Part shown: positions 28,878-41,030 of the stretch, in pieces
Position numbering within the stretch: the stretch's first letter is position 1
Layout of the letters: each line of letters begins with the position of its first letter
Assembly (NCBI RefSeq): GCF_040801785.1
Contig: NZ_CP161805.1
Coordinates: forward strand, 2,728,001-2,792,000
Source: Sulfitobacter sp. LCG007
GTDB lineage: Bacteria; Pseudomonadota; Alphaproteobacteria; Rhodobacterales; Rhodobacteraceae
Length of the DNA stretch: 64,000 nucleotides
Direction: 5' to 3'
The notes under the pieces: generated by a model
What the model saw: the letters and a program-made list of their open reading frames with translations, nothing else
The model's database searches: none
Told to the model about the DNA's origin: nothing
Made by a program: the position numbers and the translations under genes

Positions 28878-30056
28878 ATGAAGGGCCGGACGACGGTTCT
28901 GGTCGGAACGACGAAGGGCGCTTTCCTGCTTGACGGGAATCCGGACAGGAGCGCGTGGGACCTCCGCGGACCCTTTTGCCACGGGTGGCCGATCAACCAT
29001 GTGATTGCCGACCGGAGCGGGCGAAACCTTTGGGCAGCGGGTGGCAGCGACTGGCACGGCGCAGGCGTCTGGCGGTCGCAGGACGCAGGCGCAAGCTGGG
29101 AGTTGCGCAAGCTCTCCAACGGCGAGCTCGACAGATGGCTCGAGAACGATCCCGCCGCAGCCCTTCAGTTCGGGCTCGCGCCGTCGCCACCTGCCGCCTT
29201 CACCGGGGAAATGACCTCGATCTGGTCGCTGTGTGCGACAGAAGGTCTGCTTTATGCCGGCGCAAAGCCGGCAGCTCTGCTGCAAAGTGCGGATGGCGGA
29301 GAAAGCTGGTCGCGTGTGGACGCCCTGACCGACCACCCCTCGCGCCCGGCCTGGGAGCCGGGCGGCGCCGGGCTCGTGCTGCATACGATCGTCGCGCGCC
29401 CCGACGATCCCAGGAAGCTCTGGGTGGGGATTTCCGCTGCCGGGGTCTTTGCCACCGAAGACGGCGGCGCGACCTGGGAACGCCGCAACCGTCGCTCCAA
29501 CGCGGATTCGGCCGGACACGCGCCGCATCCGGGCCATTCGCATGACGAAGCGCAGGAGGTCGGCCATTGCGTGCACAACATGGTCCGCGCGCCCTCGGCG
29601 GTATCCGGCGCGGGCGATCTGCTTTACCAGCAGAACCACCACGGGGTGTTCCGCAGCCTCGACGGCGGGAGAAGCTGGCAGGAGATCGGCGAAGGGCTGC
29701 CGTCCACGTTCGGCTTTCCCATCGCCGTGCATCCGCATGATCCGCAGACGATCTGGACCCTGCCGCTCAACGGCGACTCGATCGGGCGCTACCCTCCGGA
29801 CGCGTCTGCATCTGTCTGGAAGTCAGGCGACGGCGGTGCGACATGGCAGGGGCACGCCGAAGGTCTGCCCGTCAAGAACTGCTTCTTCACGGTGCTGCGG
29901 CAGGCGATGGCGACGGACGCCGAAGAGGCGGCTGGCGTCTATTTCGGCACCAACAGCGGGTCGGTCTTCGCCAGCATCGACGGCGGCGTCTCGTGGCGCG
30001 AGATCGCCCGCCACCTCCCCACCATCCTTTCGGTCGAGACCGCATCTGCCAGCTGA
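28878..30056 (+). CDS. BNR/Asp-box beta-propeller protein, copy 1
   Basis: This 392-residue protein has several BNR/Asp-box repeats of the SxDGGxxW type: SQDAGASWE, SADGGESWS, TEDGGATWE, SLDGGRSWQ, SGDGGATWQ and SIDGGVSWR. They predict a six- to seven-bladed propeller of the sialidase/WD40-like fold. No signal peptide is visible and sialidase catalytic residues are not evident, so it is better called a propeller protein of unknown role. ATG 28878 follows GTGAGGAG. The ORF extension upstream to 28380 overlaps the zinc finger gene out of frame and is rejected. The protein is identical to 41420-42598. Confidence 0.85.
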   Translation: MKGRTTVLVGTTKGAFLLDGNPDRSAWDLRGPFCHGWPINHVIADRSGRNLWAAGGSDWHGAGVWRSQDAGASWELRKLSNGELDRWLENDPAAALQFGLAPSPPAAFTGEMTSIWSLCATEGLLYAGAKPAALLQSADGGESWSRVDALTDHPSRPAWEPGGAGLVLHTIVARPDDPRKLWVGISAAGVFATEDGGATWERRNRRSNADSAGHAPHPGHSHDEAQEVGHCVHNMVRAPSAVSGAGDLLYQQNHHGVFRSLDGGRSWQEIGEGLPSTFGFPIAVHPHDPQTIWTLPLNGDSIGRYPPDASASVWKSGDGGATWQGHAEGLPVKNCFFTVLRQAMATDAEEAAGVYFGTNSGSVFASIDGGVSWREIARHLPTILSVETASAS

Positions 30057-30068
30057 GCGCGCCGCGTA

Positions 30069-31431
30069 TCAGACCGCCATGCTGTGCGCCTGGTCAGGGG
30101 TCGTGAAAGCGTCGAGCGTGGCGGCAATCACCCGCACGAGGGCATGCCCCTCGGGCCTGAGGGCAAGCTTTCCATCGCTCAGTTCGCATAGGTCCGGCCA
30201 TGCCTCCAGCAGGCGCTCCCCAGCCAATCGGATCTCGGCCTGTGCGCCGGGGAATTCGTCCGACATGCGCGCCATGTCGAACGAAAACCGGCACATCAGT
30301 TCCTCGATCAGGCGCGCGGAAAGCCTGTCTGCGGCAGACAGCTCGAACCCGCGCTGCCCGGCGAGCCTTCCCTCGCGGATGCGCCGGGAATAGGCAGATG
30401 TCGCGGCCGCGTTCTGGCAATAGCCCTGCCGGAACTGCGAGATGGCGGAGGCCCCGATACCGATCAGCGTGCGCGCCGGATCGTCCGTGTAGCCCTGGAA
30501 ATTACGCCGCAGACGCCCTGCGTCGCGCGCGACCGCCAGCCCGTCGCCCGGGCGCGAGAAGTGATCGATGCCGATTTCCTCGTAGCCGTCCCTCACCAGA
30601 TGCACGCGTGCGAGCGCGGCAAGTTCGTAGCGTTCCTGCGCGTCGGGGAGCAGATCGCGGTCGATCATCGCCTGCCGCTTCGACATCCAGGGTACATGCG
30701 CATATCCGTAGAGCGCGATCCGGTCCGGTTGAAGATGCCAGCACCTTGATCAGGCTTCGGGCGAGGCTGGCCCTGTCCTGGTGCGGCAGCCCGTAGAGAA
30801 GATCGACATTGAGACTGCCGACACCCGCCAGCGCGCAGGACAGAGACGGCGCGCCGTGTCTGCCCGAAGCTCTGTTCGCGCCCGATGGCGCGCTGCACGG
30901 GCGGGATCGAAATCCTGAACGCCGATGCTGGCGCGGGTTCATGTCGAAGGGCCGCCAGCGCGTCGAGGACCTCGTCAGCCGCTTCCGTGGGGATCGATCT
31001 CGACAGAGAACTCGAACCCCTCCGCAGGTTCGAAAGCCGCGAACAGGGCCTGCAACAGCAGCGTGATCGTCGCTGCATCAAGAAGCGTCGGCGTCCCGCC
31101 GCCAAGGTGGAGCCGCGCGATCGCCCGCCGCCCGCCCAGCGAAGACCGCAGCAGGCCGATTTCGGCAATGACATCCTTCACATACGCCTCGACCGGGCGC
31201 AGGCTCGCGGTGCCCTGCGTGCGGCAGGCGCAGAACCAGCACAACCGGCGGCAGAACGGGGATATGCACGTAAACCGAGATCGCCTCGCCCTCCGGGATC
31301 GCGCGAAGCCACGCCTCCTGATGCGCCGCACCTGCGGTCGCCGAGAAGTGGTTCGCGGGAGGATAAGAGGTGTAACGCGGCACCTTTACGGCGAAAAGTC
31401 TGCGTCGGTCCGGTTGATGAAGGCTCTGCAT
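30069..31431 (-). pseudogene. hemN: hemN, copy 1, broken by seven one-base insertions
   Basis: Compared with the intact copy at 42611-43966, this copy has extra bases near 30738, 30830, 30900, 30936, 30950, 30990 and 31260. Most are in runs of C or G. The reading frame is lost in the middle and N-terminal half of the radical SAM enzyme. Because the insertions are all of one type and limited to the end of repeat copy 1, they look like sequencing errors rather than gene decay. Confidence 0.9.
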
Positions 31432-31465
31432 GCGCGTAGGATAGGTCGACAGGCGCGATTTCCCC

Positions 31466-31479
31466 TTGATCCAGGTCAA
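31466..31479. promoter_or_regulatory. FNR-type site between hemN and fnrL, copy 1
   Basis: TTGATccagGTCAA differs from the FNR consensus TTGAT-N4-ATCAA at one position. It sits between the divergent hemN and fnrL genes and is repeated at 44001-44014. Confidence 0.65.
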
Positions 31480-31483
31480 TGCG

Positions 31484-32221
31484 GTGACGATTCAGCTCAA
31501 CACACGTATCACTTGCAATGCCTGTCCCATCCGGCACAGGGCCATCTGTTCGCGCTGCGACGAGCGCGAGCTGGAAAGGCTCGAACGCATCAAGGTCTAC
31601 CGCAGCTACGCCGCGGGCGACACGATCCTTTGGCGCGGTGACAGCCTGTCGTTCGTCGCCTCCATCGTCGACGGTGTCGCGACGCTGGGAAAGACGCTCG
31701 AGGACGGCCGCACCCAGGTCGTGGGCCTCATGCTCCCGTCGGACTTCATTGGACGGCCCGGCCGCGACCGGATCGATTTCGATGTGACCGCCGTGACCGA
31801 CGTGACGTTTGTGCTGTTTCGAGAGGGTAGCCTTCGAGCGCCTCATCGCCGACACCCCGCATGTGGCGCAGCGGATGGTCGAAATGGCGCTCGACGAGCT
31901 CGACGCGGCCCGGGAATGGATGCTGCTGCTGGGCCGCAAGACCGCGCGCGAGAAGATCGCGACCTTCCTCGAGATGCTTGTCCACCGCCAGACCGAAGGG
32001 GACGCCGGGGGAGCGCGAGGTCACGCTTTCCCTTCCTCTCACGCGTGATGAGATCGCGAATTTTCTCGGTCTGACACTCGAGACGGTGAGCCGCCAGATG
32101 ACCGCGCTACGAAAAGCAGGGTGTCGTGCGCTTCGCGGACCGGCGACAGTTCGAGATCATGGACATGGCCGCCCTGCATGACGCGACGGGCGACGATGCG
32201 GACGGCGGATTGATCAGCTGA
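31484..32221 (+). pseudogene. fnrL: fnrL, copy 1, frameshifted
   Basis: This is the same gene as 44019-44753, with one-base insertions near 31809, 32010 and 32115 and a G to A change at 32109. The first insertion falls just before the distal cluster cysteine and destroys the rest of the frame. The upstream 325 bases of coding sequence match copy 2. This is probably a sequence-quality problem. Confidence 0.9.
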
Positions 32222-32223
32222 AT

Positions 32224-32237
32224 CTGATCTAGGTCAA
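32224..32237. promoter_or_regulatory. FNR-like site upstream of usp/ccoN, copy 1
   Basis: CTGATctagGTCAA matches the FNR consensus with two differences. It lies 55 bases before the usp start and is repeated at 44756-44769. Confidence 0.5.
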
Positions 32238-32291
32238 GGTACGCCCTCACCGCATGGTGTCTACAACGCTCCAGCCAGAGGAGTGTTGGCC

Positions 32292-32699
32292 ATGTACAAG
32301 AACGTGCTCGTCCCGGTGGTTCTGGATCATACCCGGGCCGTCGAGAAGGCGATCGACGTCGCGAAACTGCTTGCGGATGCGGGGGCGGCCGTCACCCTCC
32401 TGCATGTGGTCGAGATAATTCCCGACTATGTGTCCCAGTACATTCCGCCCGATCTCGCGCAGACCCGGCGGCATGAGGTCGACGCCGCGCTTGGCAGGAT
32501 CGCCGCCGGAGTGCCGGGCGGAAAGGTTGCGGTCGAGACAGGCCGCGCCGGCCACGAGATCGTGCGCCGGGCGAAGGAATCCGGCTGCGACTGCATCGTG
32601 ATCGCATCGCATGCTCCGGAACTCGCGGACATCCTGCTTGGCTCGACCGCGAATTACGTGGTCCGGCATGCGGCCTGCGCCGTGCATGTCCTGCGATGA
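32292..32699 (+). CDS. Universal stress protein (UspA family), copy 1
   Basis: This 135-residue UspA-fold protein begins MYKNVLVPVVLDHTRAVEK. The ATP-binding type loop is partly visible as GSTANYVVRHAACAVHVLR at the C-terminus (G-x-xx-N/S-x-V pattern). ATG 32292 follows GAGGAGTGTTGG. It lies between fnrL and ccoN, as usual in this group, and may respond to oxygen limitation through the FNR-like site upstream. The reading frame is intact here and identical to 44824-45231. Confidence 0.88.
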   Translation: MYKNVLVPVVLDHTRAVEKAIDVAKLLADAGAAVTLLHVVEIIPDYVSQYIPPDLAQTRRHEVDAALGRIAAGVPGGKVAVETGRAGHEIVRRAKESGCDCIVIASHAPELADILLGSTANYVVRHAACAVHVLR

Positions 32700-32822
32700 T
32701 CGGAAGACATGCCCGCCCTGCCGAAGAGATCGCCGGGCGCGCAATGACGGGTGAAAGAGGATCCGGCCCGGCAGCCGTGCAACCGCCGCCAAGGGACAAG
32801 GGACCGACGACGGGGACCACGA

Positions 32823-34429
<1,607 letters not shown>

Positions 34430-34441
34430 GGAACCGGACGA

Positions 34442-34877
34442 ATGGCTGACAACGACAAGATACCGGGGCCCGAGGAAGATCCGAAGGTAAGCACGGTCAG
34501 CGATTTCCCCCGGGAGATCCCCAACGAGCTGCCCCATCACTCGAAGTTCATCCAGAAGCACGCGCTGCTCGAGAAAAGCCCGACGCTGCTGCTGATCTTC
34601 CTCGCTTCTCGTGGTGACGGTGGGCGGCATCTTCGAGATCGCCCCGCTCTTCTGGCTCGAGAACACCATCGAGGAGGTGGAAGGCGTGCGCCCCTACTCG
34701 CCGCTCGAACTGGCCGGGCGCGACATCTATGTCCGTGAGGGCTGCTATGTCTGCCACAGCCAGATGATACGTCCGATGCGCGACGAGGTCGAACGCTACG
34801 GGCACTATTCGCTTGCCGCGGAGTCGATGTACGACCACCCCTTCCAGTGGGGTTCCAAGCGCACCGGTCCGGACCTC
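34442..34877 (+). pseudogene. ccoO: ccoO, copy 1, truncated at the repeat junction and frameshifted
   Basis: The first 145 codons of ccoO are present, with one extra C near 34601 in the membrane anchor region. At 34877/34878 the sequence switches abruptly to the antisense of acrB. The complete gene is at 46973-47797. Confidence 0.92.
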
Positions 34878-35614
34878 AAATCCTCGGGCGTGCTGAGCAG
34901 CGATTGCGCCGTGATCGTGGCATTCAGCTGCTGGCCCTCGACCGCCGGGCGGTCGCCGAAGGAGCCGGCCGAAATCTGCGCGTTCTGAGCGGACACGGAC
35001 GAGACAACGTCCGTGGGGGTAAGTTCGTAGGCCGCGAGCTTCGAGGGATCCAGCCAGATCCGCATCGCGTACTTTCCGCCGAAGACCTGCACCGAACCGA
35101 CCCCCTCGATCCGGCTGAGCTCATCGACCAGATTGGTGATCATGTAATCGGCGAGGTCGACGTCCTCGAGCCGGCCGTCCTCGGAAATCAGGCCGATCAC
35201 CATCAGGAAGCCCGCCGAGGACTTCTCGACCTGGATGCCCTGGCGCTGGACCGTCTCGGGCAGCAGCGTGGTCGCCTGGCTCAGCTTGTTCTGGACCTGG
35301 ACCTGGGCGATGTCGATATCCGTGCCGGTATTGAAGGTCAGGGTGATCTGCGCACTGCCGTTCGAGGTCGAGGAGGACGAGAAGTACCGCAGATCGTCCA
35401 GGCCGGTCATCTGCTGCTCGATGATCTGGGTCACGGTATTGGCAACGGTTTCCGCGGAGGCGCCGGGATAGCTGGCGTTGACCGAAACCGAGGGGGGTGC
35501 GATCTCGGGATACTGCGCGACGGGAAGCGCGGTGATCGCGAGTATGCCGATCGCCATGGTGAAGATCGAGATCACCCAGGCGAAGACCGGTCGGTCGATG
35601 AAGAAATGCGCCAT
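34878..35614 (-). pseudogene. acrB N-terminal fragment created by the repeat
   Basis: The first 245 codons of the RND transporter, from ATG 35614, are identical to the start of the complete gene ending at 23072. They run into antisense ccoO sequence at the junction, which adds about 24 foreign codons before a stop. It would not encode a working pump. Confidence 0.93.
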
Positions 35615-35638
35615 ACGATCAGGTCCCTTTCGCGCGGA

Positions 35639-36775
35639 TCACTCGCCTGCGGTTGGAGTCGGGGATTGCAGTTCCGGGGCGACCGTCGCGCCCGGGCCGG
35701 TCTTCTGGAACCCGGCGATCACGACTCTGTCGGACGCCGAAAGCCCTTCGGAGACCACCCAGTCGGAACCGAGATCCTGCAGCACCGTCAGGGGGCGTTC
35801 CTCGACGACATTGTCGCCGTTGACCACCCATGCCACCGGACGCCCGCGCCTGTCGCGGGTCACGCCTTCCTGCGGCACGAGGAAGACGTTCTCGGCATCC
35901 TTGATCGGGACTTCGACCTGAACATACATACCCGGAAGCAACAGCTTGTCTTCGTTTGGAAATTCGAGACGCAGGGTGATCACGCCGGTCTGGGGATGGA
36001 CATGCGGTTCTGCCGCGGTGAGCCGGCCGGTCCCTTCATAGTCGCTGCCGTCCGCCAGGGTGAGGCGCACCGTATCGTCGCGGATCCTTCGCACCTCGCC
36101 CTCCTCGCCGCGCCGCCAGCGCAGCAGGTCGGCAGCCGACTGGGTGACGTCCACATAAACCGGATCGAGATTGCGGATCACCGCGAGCGGGTCGGCCTGG
36201 CTCGCGGTCACGAGCGCGCCGGGGCTGAATTGCGCCAGACCGATCTCGCCCGACAGCCGCGCCCTTATGGTGGTCCGATCGAGCTCGATCTCGGCGGCGC
36301 GCAGCGCCGCGTTGGCCACGGCAAGTGCCGCCTTGGCGGATTCGAGGTTGCTGTTGGCCTCGTCGAGCGACTGTTCGCTGGCCACGTTGCGCTGCTGGAG
36401 GGCGATCAGGCGGTTAGCCTCGGTCTGCATCCGGTCCCGCTCGACAGTCGCCTGTTCGACACTGGCCTTCGCCTGCGCGACACTGGCGGCATAGCTTGCA
36501 TCGTCGATGCGAAAGAGCACGTCGCCCTCCTCGACATGCGCGCCTTCCGTGAAAAGCCGTTCGGTGATGATCCCGTTGACCTGCGGACGCACCTCGGCCT
36601 CTGCCGAGGCGGCGACCCGGCCCGGCAGGGTGCTGCTGAGCGTCACGGCCTGGGGCTGCACCTCGATCACGGTAACGGGGGACGGCGGAGGTGCGTCCTG
36701 CGCGAACATCGGCCCGGCCCCCAGCAGCGCCGAAACGGCAAGCGCGGAAAATCTTGTTGTTCCGAAACGCGTCAT
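35639..36775 (-). CDS. RND efflux periplasmic adaptor (AcrA/MFP family), copy 2
   Basis: Identical in protein sequence to 23097-24233, with the same signal peptide and lipoyl and hairpin domains. In this copy the downstream partner is only the acrB fragment at 34878-35614, so if the repeat were real this adaptor would lack an adjacent full transporter. Confidence 0.92.
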   Translation of the reverse strand: MTRFGTTRFSALAVSALLGAGPMFAQDAPPPSPVTVIEVQPQAVTLSSTLPGRVAASAEAEVRPQVNGIITERLFTEGAHVEEGDVLFRIDDASYAASVAQAKASVEQATVERDRMQTEANRLIALQQRNVASEQSLDEANSNLESAKAALAVANAALRAAEIELDRTTIRARLSGEIGLAQFSPGALVTASQADPLAVIRNLDPVYVDVTQSAADLLRWRRGEEGEVRRIRDDTVRLTLADGSDYEGTGRLTAAEPHVHPQTGVITLRLEFPNEDKLLLPGMYVQVEVPIKDAENVFLVPQEGVTRDRRGRPVAWVVNGDNVVEERPLTVLQDLGSDWVVSEGLSASDRVVIAGFQKTGPGATVAPELQSPTPTAGE

Positions 36776-36979
36776 CGTCTTTGCCCCTTGTTCCGAATAC
36801 AGGCGGGGGCGCTGAGCACCCCCGGAAGTTCTGGCCATTCGATACTCTGCAAAAGCTGGCAAAGACCAGCCGCAATCACACACAATCCTGTAATGGTGCA
36901 CAAGATCTTAATCCGCGCACGTTTCTGCGCCGCGATGCACGGGTTCAGCTGACGTGCGCCGATCCGGTACCGCGACAGA

Positions 36980-37759
36980 TCAGACGGTGCGCAGCATGCC
37001 GCCATCGACATGGTAGACCGAGCCCAGACTGTAGGCGGCCCGGGGCGAACAGAGAAAGACACAGAAATCCGCAAGCTCGTCGACGGTCCCGAACCGGCGG
37101 ATATCGGCGTGTTCGTCAGCCACTTCCTGAAGGTAGGTTTCCCAATCGTCGCCGCGCAGTTCGCGCGCCGTGTTTTCCCAGTCCGGCGTCCGGATCAGGC
37201 CGGGGTTGACAGTGTTCACGCGGATGTTGCGCTTGATCATCTCGGTCGACAGGCATTTCGAGAACATCATCAGGGCAGCCTTGGTGACGTTGTAGATCGG
37301 CTCGTACCAGAGCGGCTGAACGGCACAGATCGAAGCGTTCATCAGCATCGCACCCCCGCCCTTGCCATCCATCTGCAACGCCAGCCCGCGCGAAAGCCGC
37401 ACGGCCGCCATGACGTGGAGATTCCAGTAGTCCATCCACTTTTCGTCAGTCGCATCCGCCACCGTCTCGTTCGAGCCGGTGCCGGCGTTCGATACGAAGA
37501 TGTCGGCGCCGCCGAAATCCCCGGCGGCGTCCACGACATAGTCGCATCCCTCGGCGGTCGAGACATCCGCGGCCACGGAGAGGCAGCGCACCCGATACTT
37601 CGCGCTGATCTCGCGCGCGGCACGCTCGATATCGGCGTCGGTGCGGGAATTGATGACGAGATTGGCTCCTTCGCGCGCAAAGGCGCAGGCGATGCCGAAC
37701 CCTATGCCTTTCGACGCGCCGGTAATGACGGCCAGCTTGCCCTTGAGCTCGAGATCCAC
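36980..37759 (-). CDS. Short-chain dehydrogenase/reductase, copy 2
   Basis: Identical to 24438-25217, with the same GTG start, TGASKGIG cofactor motif and YNVTK catalytic motif. Confidence 0.88.
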   Translation of the reverse strand: MDLELKGKLAVITGASKGIGFGIACAFAREGANLVINSRTDADIERAAREISAKYRVRCLSVAADVSTAEGCDYVVDAAGDFGGADIFVSNAGTGSNETVADATDEKWMDYWNLHVMAAVRLSRGLALQMDGKGGGAMLMNASICAVQPLWYEPIYNVTKAALMMFSKCLSTEMIKRNIRVNTVNPGLIRTPDWENTARELRGDDWETYLQEVADEHADIRRFGTVDELADFCVFLCSPRAAYSLGSVYHVDGGMLRTV

Positions 37760-37836
37760 CGGTCCGACCCTCCTGTCGCCTCGCGATGGCGCAGGCTAGA
37801 CCGGATGGCGCAGCGGCGACAATCCGGGATTGTATC

Positions 37837-38598
37837 TCAGACCACGCCTTCCGTCTCGATATGGATCGTCGCGCCGCAATGCTTGCAGTGCACCGCGTCC
37901 GCATCGTGCAGCAAGAGACCGCAGGTCGCGCACTCCTGGCGCACCTTGTTGGGCCGGATCAGCACCTGGAGCAGACGCAGGAAGAGCGTGACGCCGAAGA
38001 TCATCACCGCCACCGACATCATCCGGCCCCATGTTCCGGTGAGGGTGATATCCCCGAAACCCGTCGTGGTCAGGGTCGTGACCGTGAAGTAGAGCGCGTC
38101 GGCATAGTTCGAGATATCCGGATTGACCGCCTCCTGCGTCGCGTAGATGAGACCCGTCATGATGAAAAGGAACACGACCAGGTTGATGCCGGCCAGCACG
38201 ACCTCCTCGTTGTCGCGGAAGAACGGGAAGTCCTTTCTGAGGCGCTCCATCAGCTGGTAGGTGTGCAGCAGCCGAAGCGTGCGCATGACCCGCAGAAATC
38301 CCAGCCCCTCGCCTGCGATGGGAGCCAGAAAGGACAGCACGGCGACAAGGTCGGTCCATGTCGACAGCCTCAGCAGGATGCGCCCGCGCTCGTATTCGAA
38401 CGTCATCCTCAGCAGGAAGTCGGCCAGGATCAGAACCCCGAATACGACGTCAACGCTTTCGATCCAGGGCGCCCGTTCGATGAAGGAGGTGGCGACGACG
38501 AAGGCGATCGTCACAAGATCGAAGGCCAGCAAACCGTAGCGGAAACGATGCGCCCGTGGGGTATCGTCCAGATAGAGCGATCTGAGTGTCTCAAGCAA
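37837..38598 (-). CDS. Potassium channel with C-terminal zinc ribbon, copy 2
   Basis: Identical to 25295-26056, including the TTG start, the TTGFGD filter and the two CxxC pairs after the last membrane helix. Confidence 0.85.
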   Translation of the reverse strand: MLETLRSLYLDDTPRAHRFRYGLLAFDLVTIAFVVATSFIERAPWIESVDVVFGVLILADFLLRMTFEYERGRILLRLSTWTDLVAVLSFLAPIAGEGLGFLRVMRTLRLLHTYQLMERLRKDFPFFRDNEEVVLAGINLVVFLFIMTGLIYATQEAVNPDISNYADALYFTVTTLTTTGFGDITLTGTWGRMMSVAVMIFGVTLFLRLLQVLIRPNKVRQECATCGLLLHDADAVHCKHCGATIHIETEGVV

Positions 38599-38684
38599 GG
38601 CGCTGCCCCGTCTGCGTTATCCGCGCCATACTGCACGGGGGGCCACTCATTGACCAGATGTGGCAGACCGTGCCTGAGGTCGCG

Positions 38685-39569
38685 TCAGGCGCTGTCCTTT
38701 CGAGCCGCCTCCGAGGGCAATGGTCCGGTGAAGGGGCCAAGACAGCTCGAGCGGTGCGACACCTGAAAGACGTGGTTGTAAAGCTGCGCCACCCACTGCT
38801 TGCCTTCCATCGTCTGCTCCAGATGCCCCAAGGCCGGTCCGATGAGCGGCTGCACCTGCGACCAGAAGAAATTGGGAAACTGCTCCATCAGGTCCATCGG
38901 GCTGCGGTAGCCCAGCTTCGACGCCATGCCCGTCTCGACGAACTCATGATATAGCCCGTTGATCTTGCGGTGATAGAAGGGGTCCGCAAGCTGGCCGATC
39001 AGGTCCGCCGCCCGCACCAGCGCGGGCTCGCTTTCGGTGCAATGGTAGGCGGGATCGTCCGGCACCGGAAAGCGCGTGTACTCGATGGCCGCGCTGATCC
39101 GGTCCTGGTCAATCTGGGCCGAGTCGGAAAAGCGCTGCACGGCGTAAAGCTTGCCCCGGTCGATGTGGTACGGCGCGAGATAGGCGTCCGATGCGCCCCG
39201 TGGCGGGCAGATGCGGTCGCCGGCTTCGTTGATGACGACCTCGTTCTCGGTATCGCCTTCGCAGATGTCGCGCAGGTAGCCGATGTCATGTACGAGAAGG
39301 GCAACGATGAAATGCAGCCAGTCCTCGGGCTGGATCGCCCGCGTCACCAGCCGGCCACGCACGATCTGCTGGCCGACGAGCGTGACCATCATCGTGTGCT
39401 CGGCGTTGTGGTAGAGCGCGTCGGAATTTCCCAGCCGCTCGAGCATCATCCTCGCGCAGCCGCTGATGAACGCCGCATACTCGGCTTTTCGCCCCGAGAA
39501 GTACTCGAGGTACGTCTCGGCAAGATGGTCCCCGAATTCCGCAGCCACGACGGCGGTGGGGTTGAACAT
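38685..39569 (-). CDS. HD-domain phosphohydrolase, copy 2
   Basis: Identical to 26143-27027, with the same YHNAEHT and HDIGY metal-site motifs. Confidence 0.83.
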   Translation of the reverse strand: MFNPTAVVAAEFGDHLAETYLEYFSGRKAEYAAFISGCARMMLERLGNSDALYHNAEHTMMVTLVGQQIVRGRLVTRAIQPEDWLHFIVALLVHDIGYLRDICEGDTENEVVINEAGDRICPPRGASDAYLAPYHIDRGKLYAVQRFSDSAQIDQDRISAAIEYTRFPVPDDPAYHCTESEPALVRAADLIGQLADPFYHRKINGLYHEFVETGMASKLGYRSPMDLMEQFPNFFWSQVQPLIGPALGHLEQTMEGKQWVAQLYNHVFQVSHRSSCLGPFTGPLPSEAARKDSA

Positions 39570-39664
39570 GCGACTATACCTTGAGACCGGAATGCCAGCT
39601 CATGCTAGCACAACCCAAGGTACCTGCAAAGCAGCGGAAGGCACCCGCCGGCCGTGAACGGCAG

Positions 39665-40879
39665 CTACCTGAGCCGGTTCAGCAGATCGAGCGAAGGCTC
39701 GCCGGTGACAGGCAGTCCCACGCTCTGCTGATAGGCCGAAATCGCCGTGGTGGTGTTGGATCCGATCACCCCGTCGGTGCCCTGTGTGTCGAAACCCCTC
39801 GCGGTGAGGCGCTCCTGAAGGGCGCGCCGGTCGGCGATGGTCATGCCCTTGGCGTCAGGCGGAAAGTCGCCATGGATCGCCGGACCCCCGGCGATGCGAT
39901 CCGACAGGTGGCCCACGCCGATGACGTAGTTCACCGCGTTGTTGTAGCGCGAAATCGCCGTGAAGTTCTGGAAGATCATGAACGCCGGTCCGCTTCCGCC
40001 AGGACGTATGATCTCGGCGCTGCCGTAGTCGGGGATGCTGCCCCCCGCAGCCGGACGGACTCCAAGCGCGGCCCATTGGGACGGCGTGCGCCTGCCCGAA
40101 ATGGCGACGCCCGAAGGCACGACGACCTCGACCCCCCAGGGCTGTCCCGCACGCCAGCCCGAGCGCGACAGGTAGGCCGCCGTCGAGGCCAGCGCGTCGG
40201 TCGGATCGTCCGACCAGATGTCGCGGCGCCCGTCACCGGTGAAGTCCACCGCGTAGGCCTCGAACGATGTCGGAATGAACTGGGTGTGCCCCATCGCGCC
40301 AGCCCAGCTGCCGGTCATGCGCTCGGGCGTGATGTCGCCGCGCTGGAGGATCCTCAAAGCCGCGACAAGCTGCTTTTCGAAGAAGGCGCCGCGCCGGCCG
40401 TCATAGGCAAGTGTCGAGGTGGCCGAGATCACCGGCACCGACCCGCGCCGCTCTCCGTAACGGCTTTCGAGTCCCCAGACGGCGAGCACGACATCGCCGT
40501 CGACGCCATAGCGATTCTCGATGGCAGAAAGCGTGGAGGCGTAGCGCTGGCGGTTCGCGCGGCCTTTCGACACCCGCTCGGGCGAGGCCGCGATGGCCAG
40601 GTAGTCCTCGAGCGTGCGGGTGAATTCGGTCTGCGACCGGTCGCGCTCGATGACCTGCGGCAGGTAGCCGGCGTTGCGAAATGCGGCATCGAGCGTGGAT
40701 TGCGAAATCCCCTGCGACGCCGCACGGCCCCGAAAGGACGCGACCCAGGCATCGTATTGCGCATTGGGCACCGGCCGGTATTCCGGTTCGGACGCAACGG
40801 ATGTGCTTGCGCCACCCCCGGAACATGCCGCCAGCAGACCTGCCGGAAGTGCGAATAAGACTGCCCGTCTCGAAATCAT
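39665..40879 (-). CDS. Lytic murein transglycosylase (MltB-like lipoprotein), copy 2
   Basis: Identical to 27123-28337, with lipobox LLAAC, catalytic ESRYG and a C-terminal peptidoglycan-binding domain. Confidence 0.92.
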   Translation of the reverse strand: MISRRAVLFALPAGLLAACSGGGASTSVASEPEYRPVPNAQYDAWVASFRGRAASQGISQSTLDAAFRNAGYLPQVIERDRSQTEFTRTLEDYLAIAASPERVSKGRANRQRYASTLSAIENRYGVDGDVVLAVWGLESRYGERRGSVPVISATSTLAYDGRRGAFFEKQLVAALRILQRGDITPERMTGSWAGAMGHTQFIPTSFEAYAVDFTGDGRRDIWSDDPTDALASTAAYLSRSGWRAGQPWGVEVVVPSGVAISGRRTPSQWAALGVRPAAGGSIPDYGSAEIIRPGGSGPAFMIFQNFTAISRYNNAVNYVIGVGHLSDRIAGGPAIHGDFPPDAKGMTIADRRALQERLTARGFDTQGTDGVIGSNTTTAISAYQQSVGLPVTGEPSLDLLNRLR

Positions 40880-41030
40880 TGCCTTGCTCTCCTGCACCAA
40901 TGGCCCGGCAGTTGGTCCGCCGTGATCCTCCCCGCAGAGTTGCATGCTTCCCGGCGCGCCGCAACTGGCGGCCGGGGCTTGCCGGGATGCGTTTCAGCGA
41001 TACATCACGGATATCAAGAGGAGATTAGGG

